NCBI RefSeq assembly: GCF_015070875.1
Contig: NZ_JADDIV010000002.1
Coordinates: 827,611 to 891,610, forward strand
Reading direction: 5' to 3'
From: Ramlibacter pallidus
Lineage (GTDB): Bacteria > Pseudomonadota > Gammaproteobacteria > Burkholderiales > Burkholderiaceae_C
Length of the DNA: 64,000 nucleotides
The notes beneath the pieces are model-generated. The model saw only the letters and a program-made list of their open reading frames with translations, did not search any database and was not told where the DNA came from. How positions within the stretch are numbered: the stretch's first letter is position 1; each line of letters starts with the position of its first letter. This document shows positions 8,086 through 17,949 of the stretch, in pieces. The position numbers were made by a program, and so were the translations under genes.

Positions 8086-9317
8086 TGCAGACCCACCTGT
8101 CCCCCGAATTCCAGGGCACGCCCGAAGGCACGGAGGCCGAAGCCATCCTGCGCAAGTGCGTGCACTGCGGCTTCTGCACGGCGACCTGCCCGACCTACCA
8201 GGTGCTCGGCGACGAGCTCGATGGCCCGCGCGGACGCATCTACCTGATCAAGCAGGTGCTGGAGGGCCACGAGCCCACGCGCAAGACGCAGCTGCACCTG
8301 GACCGCTGCCTGACCTGCCGCAACTGCGAGAGCACCTGCCCGAGCGGCGTCGACTACGGCCACCTGGTGGACATCGGCCGCGGCATCGTGGAGCGCAAGG
8401 TGGCGCGTGGCGCGCCGTCGCGGGCGCTGCGCTGGTCGCTCAAGGAGGGCCTGACCTCACCGCTGTTCGGCCCCGCGATGGCGGTCGGCAAGGCGGTGCG
8501 CGGGCTGCTCCCCGCGCGCCTGCGCGAGAAGGTCCCCGCCCGCCAGGACGCCGGCGCCTGGCCCACGCGCACGCATGCGCGCAAGGTGCTGATGCTGGCC
8601 GGCTGCGTGCAGCCTTCGATGATGCCCAACATCAACACCGCCACCGCGCGCGTGCTCGACGCCGCGGGCGTGCAGGTGGTCGTCGCGAAGGAGGCCGGCT
8701 GCTGCGGCGCGGTGCGCTTCCACCTGAACGACCAGGAGGGCGGCCGCGCGCAGATGCGCGCCAACATCGACGCCTGGTGGCCGCACGTCGAGCGCGGTGA
8801 AGTCGAGGCGATCGTGATGAACGCCTCGGGCTGCGGCGTGACCGTGCGCGAGTACGGACACTTCCTCAAGGAGGACGCGGCTTATGCCGGGAAGGCCGCG
8901 CGCATCTCGGCGCTGACGCGCGACCTGAGCGAGCTGCTGGTGGACCTGGTGCCCGTGCTGAAGGACAAGGTGCGGGCGCGGCCGGGCGTGTTCGCCTACC
9001 ACCCGCCCTGCACGCTGCAGCACGGGCAGAAGCTGCGCGGCGGCGTCGAGCAGGGGATGCGCGCGCTCGGCTTCGACGTGCGGATCGCGCTGAACGAATC
9101 GCACCTGTGCTGCGGTTCGGCCGGCACCTACTCCGTGCTGCACCCGGACATCGCCCACACGCTGCGCGACCGCAAGCTCGGCCACCTGCAGGCGCTGGAG
9201 CCCGAGGCGATCCTCTCGGCCAACATCGGCTGCATCACGCACTTGCAAGGCGGCACCGGCAAGCCGGTGCGGCACTGGGTCGAGGTGCTGGACGCCGCGC
9301 TGCGGCCCCCTGCCTGA
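8085..9317 (+). CDS. glcF: Glycolate oxidase iron-sulfur subunit GlcF
   Basis: The protein has 410 residues. Two CxxCxxCxxxCP clusters bind [4Fe-4S] centres: CVHCGFCTATCP and CLTCRNCESTCP in the first 95 residues. Two CCG-type cysteine-rich domains follow (LAGCVQPS...GCCGAVRFH and HPPCTLQH...LCCGSAGTYS). It passes electrons from the flavin subunits to the quinone pool. It is coupled to glcE by a 1-nt overlap. Full length compared with family members, with no defect seen. Confidence 0.95.
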   Translation: MQTHLSPEFQGTPEGTEAEAILRKCVHCGFCTATCPTYQVLGDELDGPRGRIYLIKQVLEGHEPTRKTQLHLDRCLTCRNCESTCPSGVDYGHLVDIGRGIVERKVARGAPSRALRWSLKEGLTSPLFGPAMAVGKAVRGLLPARLREKVPARQDAGAWPTRTHARKVLMLAGCVQPSMMPNINTATARVLDAAGVQVVVAKEAGCCGAVRFHLNDQEGGRAQMRANIDAWWPHVERGEVEAIVMNASGCGVTVREYGHFLKEDAAYAGKAARISALTRDLSELLVDLVPVLKDKVRARPGVFAYHPPCTLQHGQKLRGGVEQGMRALGFDVRIALNESHLCCGSAGTYSVLHPDIAHTLRDRKLGHLQALEPEAILSANIGCITHLQGGTGKPVRHWVEVLDAALRPPA

Positions 9318-9336
9318 CGGGCGCTACCATGCGCGC

Positions 9337-10043
9337 ATGACGAGCAAGCCGCGCATCCTGGTGGTGGAGGACGAACCGGCGATCGCCGACACGATCGTCT
9401 ATGCGCTGGCGAACGACGGCTTCGCGCCCGCGTGGTGCGCCACCGGCGCCGATGCGGTCCGCGCCTTCCAGCAGGAACGGCCGGCACTGGTGGTGCTGGA
9501 CGTCGGCTTGCCGGACCTGAACGGCTTCCAGCTGTTCAAGGAGCTGCAGGCGCTGGAAGGCGGAAGCGAGGTGCCGATGCTGTTCCTCACCGCGCGCAGC
9601 GACGAGATCGACCGCGTCGTGGGCCTGGAGCTCGGTGCCGACGACTACGTGGCCAAGCCGTTCTCGCCGCGTGAGCTGGCCGCCCGCGTGCGGGCGATCC
9701 TGCGCCGCAGCACGCGCGCACCCGCCGGCACCGAGACGCCGGCCGTCCCCTTCGCGCTGGACGAGGAGCGCCACCGCATCCGCTACTACGGCGCGCTGCT
9801 GGAGCTCTCGCGCTACGAGTACGGCATCCTGCGCCTGCTGCTGCGCAAGCCGGGGCGCGTCTACACGCGCGAGGAACTGCTGGCCCAGGTGTGGGACGAG
9901 GCCAGCGACAGCTTCGACCGCACGGTGGACGCGCACATCAAGACGCTGCGCGCCAAGCTGAAGGCGGTGGCGCCGGAGGTGGAGCCGATCCGCACCGTGC
10001 GCGGCACGGGCTATGCGTTGCAGGAAGAACTGCCGCCGCGCGC

Positions 10044-10047
<4 letters not shown>
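9337..10047 (+). CDS. creB: Two-component response regulator CreB
   Basis: This 236-residue OmpR/PhoB-type regulator has an N-terminal receiver (acidic pocket VVEDE, phospho-acceptor Asp in VVLDVGLPD, Lys in DDYVAKPFSP) and a C-terminal winged helix (YTREELLAQVW...RTVDAHIKTLRAKL...VRGTGYAL). It is assigned to CreB because it is followed by a CreC-like kinase (4-nt overlap) and then by creD. CreBC responds to carbon/energy status in enterobacteria and to beta-lactam or peptidoglycan stress in Aeromonas and relatives. The gene starts 19 bp after glcF and may be cotranscribed with it. Confidence 0.85.
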
Positions 10048-11474
<1,427 letters not shown>

Positions 11475-11483
<9 letters not shown>

Positions 11484-12881
11484 AGCCGCCGCCGGCGGCG
11501 TGCGCGAGGACAGGGCGTACCAGTCGACGCGTCGGGTGCCCAGCATCAGCAGTCCCAGCAGGCCGAACAGCAGCAGCGAGCCGAGCAGCAGGGCGTTGTC
11601 CTCGGAGGAGAGCAGGCCGTACAGCGCGGCGTACAGGACGCCCACGTACACACCCAGGCCGAGGCCGCGCTTCCATCCGCGCAGCACGGCGCTGAAGTAG
11701 ACCGTGAGCAGCAGCGTGCTGGCGCCGGCGGCGCTCGCGTAGGCCAGGCTGAAGGCGATCTTCTCCGACAGCGCCAGCAGCAGCAGGAAGAAGAGCGTGA
11801 TCGAGAGGCCCACCAGCCCGTACTGCACCGGGTGCAGGCGCAGCCGCGCGAACAGTTCGAACATGAAGGCCGCCATCAGCACCAGCCCCACGAACAGCAG
11901 GCCGTACTTCACGGCGCGCTCCGTCATCGCATAGACGTTCAGCGGCTCGATCAGGCTGATGTCGAAGCTGTCCAGCGCCATGGCGGCGCTCGCCGGTGCG
12001 CCGCGTTCCGGCTTCGCGGCCTGCAGCAGCTGCGTGCGTGCGGAGCTCACCAGCGACGACACCGACCACTGGGCTTCGAAGCCCTTGTCGGTGACGCTCC
12101 GCCGCGAAGCCAGGAACTCGCCGCCAAAGCTGGGATGCGGCCAGTTGGAACTGAGCTGCGCGGTGTTCTCGTCGGCCAGCGGCACGATGGACAGGCGCTC
12201 CTGGCCGACCACCACCATCTGCACGTCGAAGGCCAGCGGCTGCCTGGCGTCGAAGGCCTTCTGCGCGCCCGCCGGCAAGGGCGCGTGGATGCCGCCGGCG
12301 AGCCAGCTGTCCTGCGGCAGGCCCGGCACGCGCGGCTGCCAGCGGCCGCCCTCGCCGGCGACGCGCAGCACCGGCGCGCCCTGCAGGCCGCGCAGGTCGC
12401 TCAGCGCCATGGCCAGCACCGGCGGCTGCGCCTCGAGCGTGGACGCCTTTTCCGTCCGCGGCAACGACGCCGGGTCGAACGCGGGGAAGCGTCCGGTCAG
12501 CGTGCCGTGCAGGTCGTAGAACAGGATGTTGAAGATGCCGAGATAACGCTCCTGGGCGTCGAGCTTGCCGCGCAGGTCGGCGCGTTCCGGGAACACGATG
12601 TGCGCGCGCTGCTTGCTGCGGGGGACGTGGGCCTTGGGTTGTCCCTTGTCGTCCAGCTGCTCCTCGACCCAGCGCTCGGTGTAGGGGATCACGAGGAACG
12701 GCCCGGCGAGCACCTGCGGCCCCGCATGCCGGACGGCCAGTTCCTGCGCGGCGTGCTGCCGGCTCTGGCCGCGTTCGTCGATGAGGCCGGCGATGCGCGC
12801 GAGCGGCAGGCCGGCAAAGAGGATCAGCAGCACCAGCACGACGACTTTCGTGAGGGCGGACTGGGCGAACAGCGTCTTCAT
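11475..12881 (-). CDS. creD: Cell envelope integrity protein CreD
   Basis: This 468-residue inner-membrane protein is the main output of the CreBC system. It has an N-terminal membrane helix (VVVLVLLILFAGLPLARIAGLI, roughly residues 13-34) and a large periplasmic region with the family motifs GPFLVIPYTERW and FDLHGTL-like YDLHGTLTG. A C-terminal bundle of about five or six helices starts near VKYGLLFVGLVLMAAFMFEL. The ATG at 12881 has AAGGAGA upstream. It is convergent to creC, and two opposed cre-tag-like sites lie about 55-95 bp upstream, so it is probably activated by CreB from its own promoter. Confidence 0.9.
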
Positions 12882-12936
12882 GGTTCTCCTTCGTTCGTTC
12901 GGAGAGCCGATGCTCGGACGCGCCCGCGCGCGCCGG

Positions 12937-12975
12937 ATGAAGCCTGCGTGAACGCGGGCTTCACGCAGGCTTCGC
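12937..12975 (-). promoter_or_regulatory. Two inverted cre-tag-like CreB sites upstream of creD
   Basis: The published CreB/BlrA recognition sequence is TTCAC-N6-TTCAC. On the plus strand 12960-12975 contains TTCAC-GCAGGC-TTCGC. On the minus strand 12952-12937 contains TTCAC-GCAGGC-TTCAT. Each matches 9 of 10 conserved positions, and they form a perfect 14-bp inverted repeat with a 7-bp spacer. They lie in the creD promoter region, immediately after the stop of the LytTR gene, where the hairpin could also end transcription although no U-tract follows. Confidence 0.6.
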
Positions 12976-13013
12976 GCGCGCCAGCTGGCGCGTTCCGATC
13001 GCCCGCCGCCCGC

Positions 13014-13895
13014 TCAGCCGCGTCCCAGCGCGTCGCGGTAGCGCCGGCTGCACGGCACCGGGCTGCCGTCCTTCATCCGCAGCCGGGCGTCGCCGGCGTC
13101 GAGGGGCTCGATCTCGGCGACGTGGTCCAGGTTGACGGCGTAGCTGCGGTGCACCCGGGCGAACCGCGTCGGGTCGAGCTGGTCCAGGAATTCGGTCAGC
13201 GTCGAACGCAGCAGGTAATCGTGGCCGCGCACGTGCAGCCCGACGTAGTTGCCCTGCGCCTGCAGCCATTCGATGTCGTTCGCCGCGACGAGGAACTCCT
13301 TGCGCAGCTTCCGGACCAGGAAGCGTTCGGGCCGTGGCGCCGGGCCGGGGGGCGGGGACGGCGCTGCCCCGGCCGCCGGCTCGGGGGGATCCAGCAGCCG
13401 GGCTTCGCCCCGCACCCGCATCAGGAGCAGCCGGTACGACCAGACCGCGACCAGGACCAGGGCATAGGTCCGCACGTCCTTCAGGTATTCGTAGGCGAAC
13501 ACCCGGGCCAGGTCGCTGACCGGGTAGCTGTCGCCGATCGCCGCATGCACGGCCTTGCGCAGGGCGATCATCAGGACCACGTGGACGGCGCAGAACACCA
13601 CCGTCGCGGCCAGGTGCCACGGCAGGTGGCGCCGCAGCGTGCCCCAATGCAAGGGGAACCGGCGCTCGAAGGCCACCACGGCCGGGATCAGCAGGCCGAT
13701 CACCAGCGTGCTCGTCACCTCCCAGACCGCCGGGCGCCACAGGGGGAAGTCGGCGCCGCCCCGGCGCAGGTCGATCCAGGACGTGAAGGTGTTGAAGACC
13801 ACCTCGGCCGCCAGGATGACCACCCAGAAGCCGATCTCCGCCTGGCGGCGCCAGGGCTGGTAGCGGACGAACCAGTCCGGGGACGTGCTGGACAT
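13014..13895 (-). CDS. Membrane-anchored LytTR-type DNA-binding regulator
   Basis: The protein has 293 residues. The N-terminal half has about four membrane helices (IGFWVVILAAEVVFNTF, VTSTLVIGLLIPAVVAFE, LAATVVFCAVHVVLMIAL, YALVLVAVWSYRLLLM). A Pro-rich linker leads to a C-terminal LytTR domain (about residues 195-290: ANDIEWLQAQGNYVGLHV...LLRSTLTEFLDQL...FARVHRSYAVNL...SPVPCSRRYRD). There is no receiver domain, so signal perception is probably through the membrane part. It is divergent from an acyltransferase gene; the 150-bp spacer contains several ACCGT/ACGGT elements that could be its binding sites. Confidence 0.85.
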   Translation of the reverse strand: MSSTSPDWFVRYQPWRRQAEIGFWVVILAAEVVFNTFTSWIDLRRGGADFPLWRPAVWEVTSTLVIGLLIPAVVAFERRFPLHWGTLRRHLPWHLAATVVFCAVHVVLMIALRKAVHAAIGDSYPVSDLARVFAYEYLKDVRTYALVLVAVWSYRLLLMRVRGEARLLDPPEPAAGAAPSPPPGPAPRPERFLVRKLRKEFLVAANDIEWLQAQGNYVGLHVRGHDYLLRSTLTEFLDQLDPTRFARVHRSYAVNLDHVAEIEPLDAGDARLRMKDGSPVPCSRRYRDALGRG

Positions 13896-13912
13896 GGCCG
13901 GAGTCTAAGTGG

Positions 13913-13978
13913 ACGGTCCCTGCCCGCCGGAATTCGTCCCCGCGCGCCACCGTCCGTCCCACGGTGCCCGCGAACCGT
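13913..13978. promoter_or_regulatory. Cluster of ACCGT/ACGGT elements between divergent LytTR and acyltransferase genes
   Basis: Four copies are seen: ACGGT 13913, ACCGT 13949, ACGGT 13961 and ACCGT 13974. The middle pair forms the dyad CACCGT-N7-ACGGTG (13948-13966). LytTR proteins typically bind paired short repeats related to ACCGTT, so this is a reasonable autoregulatory region. In DNA this G+C-rich, chance occurrence is possible. Confidence 0.35.
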
Positions 13979-14045
13979 CACGCCGCCGCCCGCGAGCCAC
14001 GGCCCCGAAGCCAGACTGCGCCGCTTCGCGACTCCCGGAACCGCC

Positions 14046-15272
14046 ATGCAACGCCGCCACGACATCGACGCCCTGCGCGCGCTCGCCTTCGCCCTGGTCA
14101 TCCTGTACCACGTGGCCATGTACTACGTGGCCGGGTGGCACTGGCACTTGAAAAGCCCGGACGCCGCCACCTGGCTGCAGTGGCCGATGCGGGCGCTGAA
14201 CCTGTGGAGGATGGACCTGGTGTTCCTCGTCTCCGGGCTGGCGTTCGGCTTCCTGCAGCGCGGCGGCACGGGCCGGCCGGGCCTGCTGCGGCAGCGTTCC
14301 TGGCGCCTGCTGCTGCCGCTCGCGTTCGGCATGCTGGTGGTGGTGCCGTTCCAGCCTTATGCCCAGGCGCTCGCCAACGGCAGCACCGGACCCGGCTTCG
14401 TCGACTTCCTGCGACGCTACTTCGGCGGCGGACCCTGGCCGCGCGGCGCCTTCGACGGATCCGACTTCGGCATCACCTGGAACCACCTCTGGTACCTGCC
14501 TTACCTCTGGCTCTACACCGCGGCGCTGCTGCTGGTGCTGCCCTGGCTGCGGCAGGGCGCGGGGGCGCGGCTGCACGCGGCCTTCCTGCGGCTGCGCGGC
14601 TGGCGGCTGGTGGCGTGGCCCCTCGCGCCGCTCGCCCTGTGGTCGCTGCTGCTGTGGCCGCACTTCCCGCCGACGCACGACCTGGTCGGCGACGCCTGGC
14701 TGCACGCCGTGTACTTCACGCTGTTCCTTTACGGCTGGTGGATCGGCGTGGACGCTGGCTGGTGGGCCGAGGTGCTGCGGCTGCGCTGGAACCTGCTCGC
14801 GCTGTCCGGCGCCGCCTTCGTCGCGTACCTCACGCTGCGCGCGCTGGCGTCAGGGCCGACGCTCGCCGCGCGGCTGGCGGCCGACCTGTACCTGTGGACG
14901 ACGGTCCTGGCGCTGCTCGGGTGGGCGCACCGGCTGCTGAACCGCCCGTGGCGCTGGCTGCCGTGGGCGAACGAATCGGTGTACCCCTGGTACGTCCTGC
15001 ACCAGACCGTGATCATCGTGCTGGTGTTCTGGCTCGCGCCGCTGCGCTGGCCGGCGGTGCTGGAAGCGCCCGTGGTGGTGGCGGGGACGATCCTCGGCTG
15101 CTGGGGGCTGACCGCGGTGATCCGCCGCAGCCGCTGGCTGCGGCCGCTGTTCGGGTTGCCCGCGGTCAGGCCGCCAGCGCCGCCTCGATGTCCTTCGCCA
15201 GCTTGGCCGGCGCCTCCTGCGGCGCATAGCGGCGGATCACCTGGCCGTCCTTGCCCACCAGGAACTTCGTGA
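14046..15272 (+). CDS. Acyltransferase family 3 membrane protein (OpgC/OafA-like)
   Basis: This 408-residue protein has about ten membrane helices. The family signature is HDIDALRALAFALVILYH at the N terminus, and NESVYPWYVLHQTVIIVLVFW near the C terminus corresponds to the conserved late His motif. Such enzymes acylate glucans, O-antigen or other extracytoplasmic saccharides; the acceptor is unknown. The domain ends near residue 370 (SRWLRPLFGLPAV). The remaining approximately 35 residues are a Pro-rich run that is purely the antisense of the convergent gpx gene, so the frame reads 107 bp into its neighbour. Confidence 0.85.
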   Translation: MQRRHDIDALRALAFALVILYHVAMYYVAGWHWHLKSPDAATWLQWPMRALNLWRMDLVFLVSGLAFGFLQRGGTGRPGLLRQRSWRLLLPLAFGMLVVVPFQPYAQALANGSTGPGFVDFLRRYFGGGPWPRGAFDGSDFGITWNHLWYLPYLWLYTAALLLVLPWLRQGAGARLHAAFLRLRGWRLVAWPLAPLALWSLLLWPHFPPTHDLVGDAWLHAVYFTLFLYGWWIGVDAGWWAEVLRLRWNLLALSGAAFVAYLTLRALASGPTLAARLAADLYLWTTVLALLGWAHRLLNRPWRWLPWANESVYPWYVLHQTVIIVLVFWLAPLRWPAVLEAPVVVAGTILGCWGLTAVIRRSRWLRPLFGLPAVRPPAPPRCPSPAWPAPPAAHSGGSPGRPCPPGTS

Positions 15273-15651
15273 AGTTCCACTTGATGGCCTTGGACCCCAG
15301 CAGGCCGGGCGCTTCGGCGGTCAGCCACCGGTACAGCGGGTGCGCCTCGGGCCCGTTCACGTTCGTCTTGGCCATCATCGGGAAGCTCACGCCGTAGTTC
15401 ACCTGGCAGAAGCTGGCGATCTCGTCGTTGCTGCCGGGGTCCTGGCTGCCGAACTGGTTGCAGGGAAAGCCCAGGACCACCAGTCCGCGCGGGCCGTAGG
15501 TCTTGTGCAGTTCCTCCAGGCCGCCGAACTGCGGCGTGAAGCCGCAGGCGCTTGCCGTGTTGACGATCAGCAGCGGCTTGCCGCGGAACTGCGACAGGGC
15601 GACGGTCTGTCCGCCGATCTGCTGCGCCTCGAAGTCGTAGATGGTGGCCAT
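15166..15651 (-). CDS. Glutathione peroxidase (cysteine type)
   Basis: This 161-residue thioredoxin-fold peroxidase reduces hydrogen and lipid peroxides. The catalytic triad motifs are complete: Cys36 in NTASACGFTPQ, Gln in GFPCNQFGSQDPG and Trp in IKWNFTKFLV. In bacteria this class usually works with thioredoxin rather than glutathione. It is the last gene of an apparent lplT-eamA-gpx run on the minus strand (4-bp gap to eamA). Its 3' end overlaps the opposing acyltransferase frame. Confidence 0.94.
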   Translation of the reverse strand: MATIYDFEAQQIGGQTVALSQFRGKPLLIVNTASACGFTPQFGGLEELHKTYGPRGLVVLGFPCNQFGSQDPGSNDEIASFCQVNYGVSFPMMAKTNVNGPEAHPLYRWLTAEAPGLLGSKAIKWNFTKFLVGKDGQVIRRYAPQEAPAKLAKDIEAALAA

Positions 15652-15655
15652 GGGC

Positions 15656-16552
15656 CTATTCTGCGCCCGCCGTCCGGCGCGGCCAAGCGGACCAGGCCGC
15701 GGCGGCGAGGATCAGCGCGCCGCCGGCCAGGGTGCGCGCCGTGAGTTCCCCGGCACCGAGAGCGACGGCCGAGAGGCTCGCGAACACGACTTCGGACAGC
15801 ATGACCAGCGCCGTCGTGTGCGCGGGCAGCCGGGAGGCGCCGTACTGGAGGGCCAGGTTGCCGCACAGGAAGCCGAGGGAGAGCAGGGCGGCGACCCCTC
15901 CCCAGGGCAACGTGAGCGCGGGCAGCGCGGGCACCGCTCCCTGGACGAGACCGACGGCCGCCACGCTGCCGGCGAGCGCGGCGCCCCCGCCGAACATCGC
16001 CAGCACGCGCGAAGGCGCCGGCACGGTGTTCAGCCGCAGCAGGAGCACGTTGGTCAGGGCGAAGCTGAAGCCGCCCGCGAGCGCGAGTCCATCGGCGAGC
16101 GTGCGGGGCCAGGGCAGGCCGGCGCCGGGCGTGTGCAGCACGGTCGCCACGCCGGCCAGCGCCAGCACCAGCCGGACCAGCGCGGCGGCGTCCGGCTTGT
16201 CGCGCAACACGAGCCAGGCGAGCAGCACCGACCAGGCGGGCATCAGGTAGAACAGGAGCACCACCCGGACCACGTCGCCGATGGTCACCGCCCAATTGAA
16301 GCCGACGTTGGTCATTCCGGAGGCGAGCGCCAGCAGCCACAGCAGCCGGTGGTCCCGGAAGGCGGCCAGCGCCCGCGGCCGGAAGGCCAGGAAGATCGCG
16401 AAGGAAACGAGGTAGACCAGCGCGGTGGACCAGAGCGGGTGCACGCCGTGGTCCTGCAGCAGGCGGAAGGGCCACCAGGACAGGCCCCAGACGAACGCGT
16501 TCAGGACCAGCGCGGCGACGGGCGCCGCGCGGGCCCCGCCGGTGTCAGCCAT
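15656..16552 (-). CDS. EamA-family (DMT) transporter
   Basis: The 298-residue protein has ten predicted helices in two EamA repeats (first beginning VLNAFVWGLSWWPFRLL, second ALAGGFSFALTNVLLLRL). This is typical of drug/metabolite or amino-acid exporters. The substrate cannot be inferred. The start overlaps the end of lplT by 8 bp and the stop is 4 bp before gpx, so the three genes are likely cotranscribed. Confidence 0.88.
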   Translation of the reverse strand: MADTGGARAAPVAALVLNAFVWGLSWWPFRLLQDHGVHPLWSTALVYLVSFAIFLAFRPRALAAFRDHRLLWLLALASGMTNVGFNWAVTIGDVVRVVLLFYLMPAWSVLLAWLVLRDKPDAAALVRLVLALAGVATVLHTPGAGLPWPRTLADGLALAGGFSFALTNVLLLRLNTVPAPSRVLAMFGGGAALAGSVAAVGLVQGAVPALPALTLPWGGVAALLSLGFLCGNLALQYGASRLPAHTTALVMLSEVVFASLSAVALGAGELTARTLAGGALILAAAAWSAWPRRTAGAE

Positions 16553-17828
16553 GCACGTTGTCGTGCCGGGCGATCTCCAGCAGGTGGTCGACTTCGTCCT
16601 TGTGCTTCACCAGGTTGCGCTTGTGCCAGCGCTGGATGATCCACATCACCCCGGCCACCACCACGCCGAAGGCGGTGATCGCGCCGAAGGCCGACATGCC
16701 GAGTCCGGCGGACAGGCTGTAGAACGCGCCCAGGCCGAGGATGCAGGCCTGCTCGTTGAAGTTCTGCACGGCGATCGAGCGGCCGGCGCCCATCAGGTTG
16801 TGGCCGCGGTGCTGCAGTAGGGCGTTCATGGGGACGACGAGATAGCCCACCAGCCCGCCCATCAGGATCAGGAAGGGGATCGCCACCCAGACGTTGTCGA
16901 TGAAGTTCATGGCGATGATCAGGAGCCCGGAGGCGATGCCGAGCGGGATCACGCCGGTCGCGCGGTCCAGCCGGGTGCGCATCGATGCGACGACGGCCCC
17001 GACCGCCGTGCCCAGCGCCACGACACCGCTCAGCGCGGAAGCCTGGGTCGTGCTGTAGCCGAGCGCCGCGGCACTCCACGCCAGCATGATGTAGCGGAGG
17101 TTGCCCGTGACGCCCCAGATGAGGGTGGTCGTCGCCAGCGAGATCTGCCCCAGCTTGTCCTGCCAGAGGCGGTTGTTGCAGCTCCAGAAGTCCGGCACCA
17201 GTTCCAGCGGGTTCTTGGGGATCGGCCGCATCTCCACCCCGGTGTGCGGGATGCGCGTGTTGAACCACGCCGCCAGCATGTAGAGGAAGATCAGGATGAA
17301 GATGGCCGCCTCGGGCGCCGTGTCCATGCCGGTGTCGATCACCGGGAAGTCCAGGGCGAGCAGCTTGGACGACACCGCCAGTCCCACGAGCTGGCCGCCC
17401 ATCAGGATGCCGAGGATGATCGACGCGATCGTGAGGCCCTCGATCCAGCCGTTGGCCTTGACCAGCTGCGAAGGCGGCAGGAGCTCGGTGAGGATGCCGT
17501 ACTTGGCCGGCGAATAGGCGGCCGCGCCGAGGCCCACGATGGCATAGGCGAGCAGGGGATGCAGGCCGAACAGCATCGCCAGGCAGCCCACCACCTTGAT
17601 GGCGTTGCTGACGAACATGACCTGGCCCTTGGGCCGCGAATCGGCGAACGCCCCCACGAAAGGCGCCAGCACGACGTAGAAGAGTGCGAACATCGGCACC
17701 AGTGCAGCGGCCTGCCACCCGGGCGCCCGGGAGGTCCTGAGCAATTCGACGGCGGCAATGAACAGCGCGTTGTCGGCGAGCGACGAGAAGAACTGCGCCG
17801 CCATGATGGTGTAGAAACCGCGCTTCAT
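16545..17828 (-). CDS. lplT: Lysophospholipid transporter LplT
   Basis: This 427-residue MFS protein flips lysophospholipids across the inner membrane for re-acylation. It begins MKRGFYTIMAAQFFSSLADN, the LplT family start, and keeps FADSRPKGQVMFVSNAIK and PAKYGILTELLPPSQLVKANG. I chose the ATG at 17828; a GTG at 17897 would add 23 unfamiliar residues and coincides with the predicted transcription start. The Aas/PlsC partner is not adjacent. It is divergent from alr. Confidence 0.92.
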   Translation of the reverse strand: MKRGFYTIMAAQFFSSLADNALFIAAVELLRTSRAPGWQAAALVPMFALFYVVLAPFVGAFADSRPKGQVMFVSNAIKVVGCLAMLFGLHPLLAYAIVGLGAAAYSPAKYGILTELLPPSQLVKANGWIEGLTIASIILGILMGGQLVGLAVSSKLLALDFPVIDTGMDTAPEAAIFILIFLYMLAAWFNTRIPHTGVEMRPIPKNPLELVPDFWSCNNRLWQDKLGQISLATTTLIWGVTGNLRYIMLAWSAAALGYSTTQASALSGVVALGTAVGAVVASMRTRLDRATGVIPLGIASGLLIIAMNFIDNVWVAIPFLILMGGLVGYLVVPMNALLQHRGHNLMGAGRSIAVQNFNEQACILGLGAFYSLSAGLGMSAFGAITAFGVVVAGVMWIIQRWHKRNLVKHKDEVDHLLEIARHDNVHG

Positions 17829-17900
17829 CCGGTGCTTATGGGTGGACGGGCCAGGCGCGCCAACGCCCGTCGGGATTCTGCTGTCTCCAAGCGACACGGG

Positions 17901-17906
17901 GTTATA
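17901..17906 (-). promoter_or_regulatory. Possible -10 element of the lplT operon
   Basis: TATAAC is read on the minus strand, about 75 bp upstream of the lplT ATG, inside an AT-richer patch of the 121-bp lplT-alr spacer. No strong -35 is seen. If used, transcription starts near 17894, which excludes the upstream GTG as a start codon. Confidence 0.3.
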
Positions 17907-17949
17907 TCACGCTGGGTAATGACAGAATGGGCGCGAAGAGCCATCTGCC

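Noticed and set aside
11832..15272. Plus-strand frame of more than 1100 codons upstream of the acyltransferase
   Set aside because: Only the part from 14046 encodes the acyltransferase; the rest is antisense to creD and the LytTR gene.
17829..17897. GTG at 17897 as the lplT start
   Set aside because: It would add 23 non-conserved residues and coincides with the predicted transcription start; family members begin at the MKRGFYTIMAAQ position.
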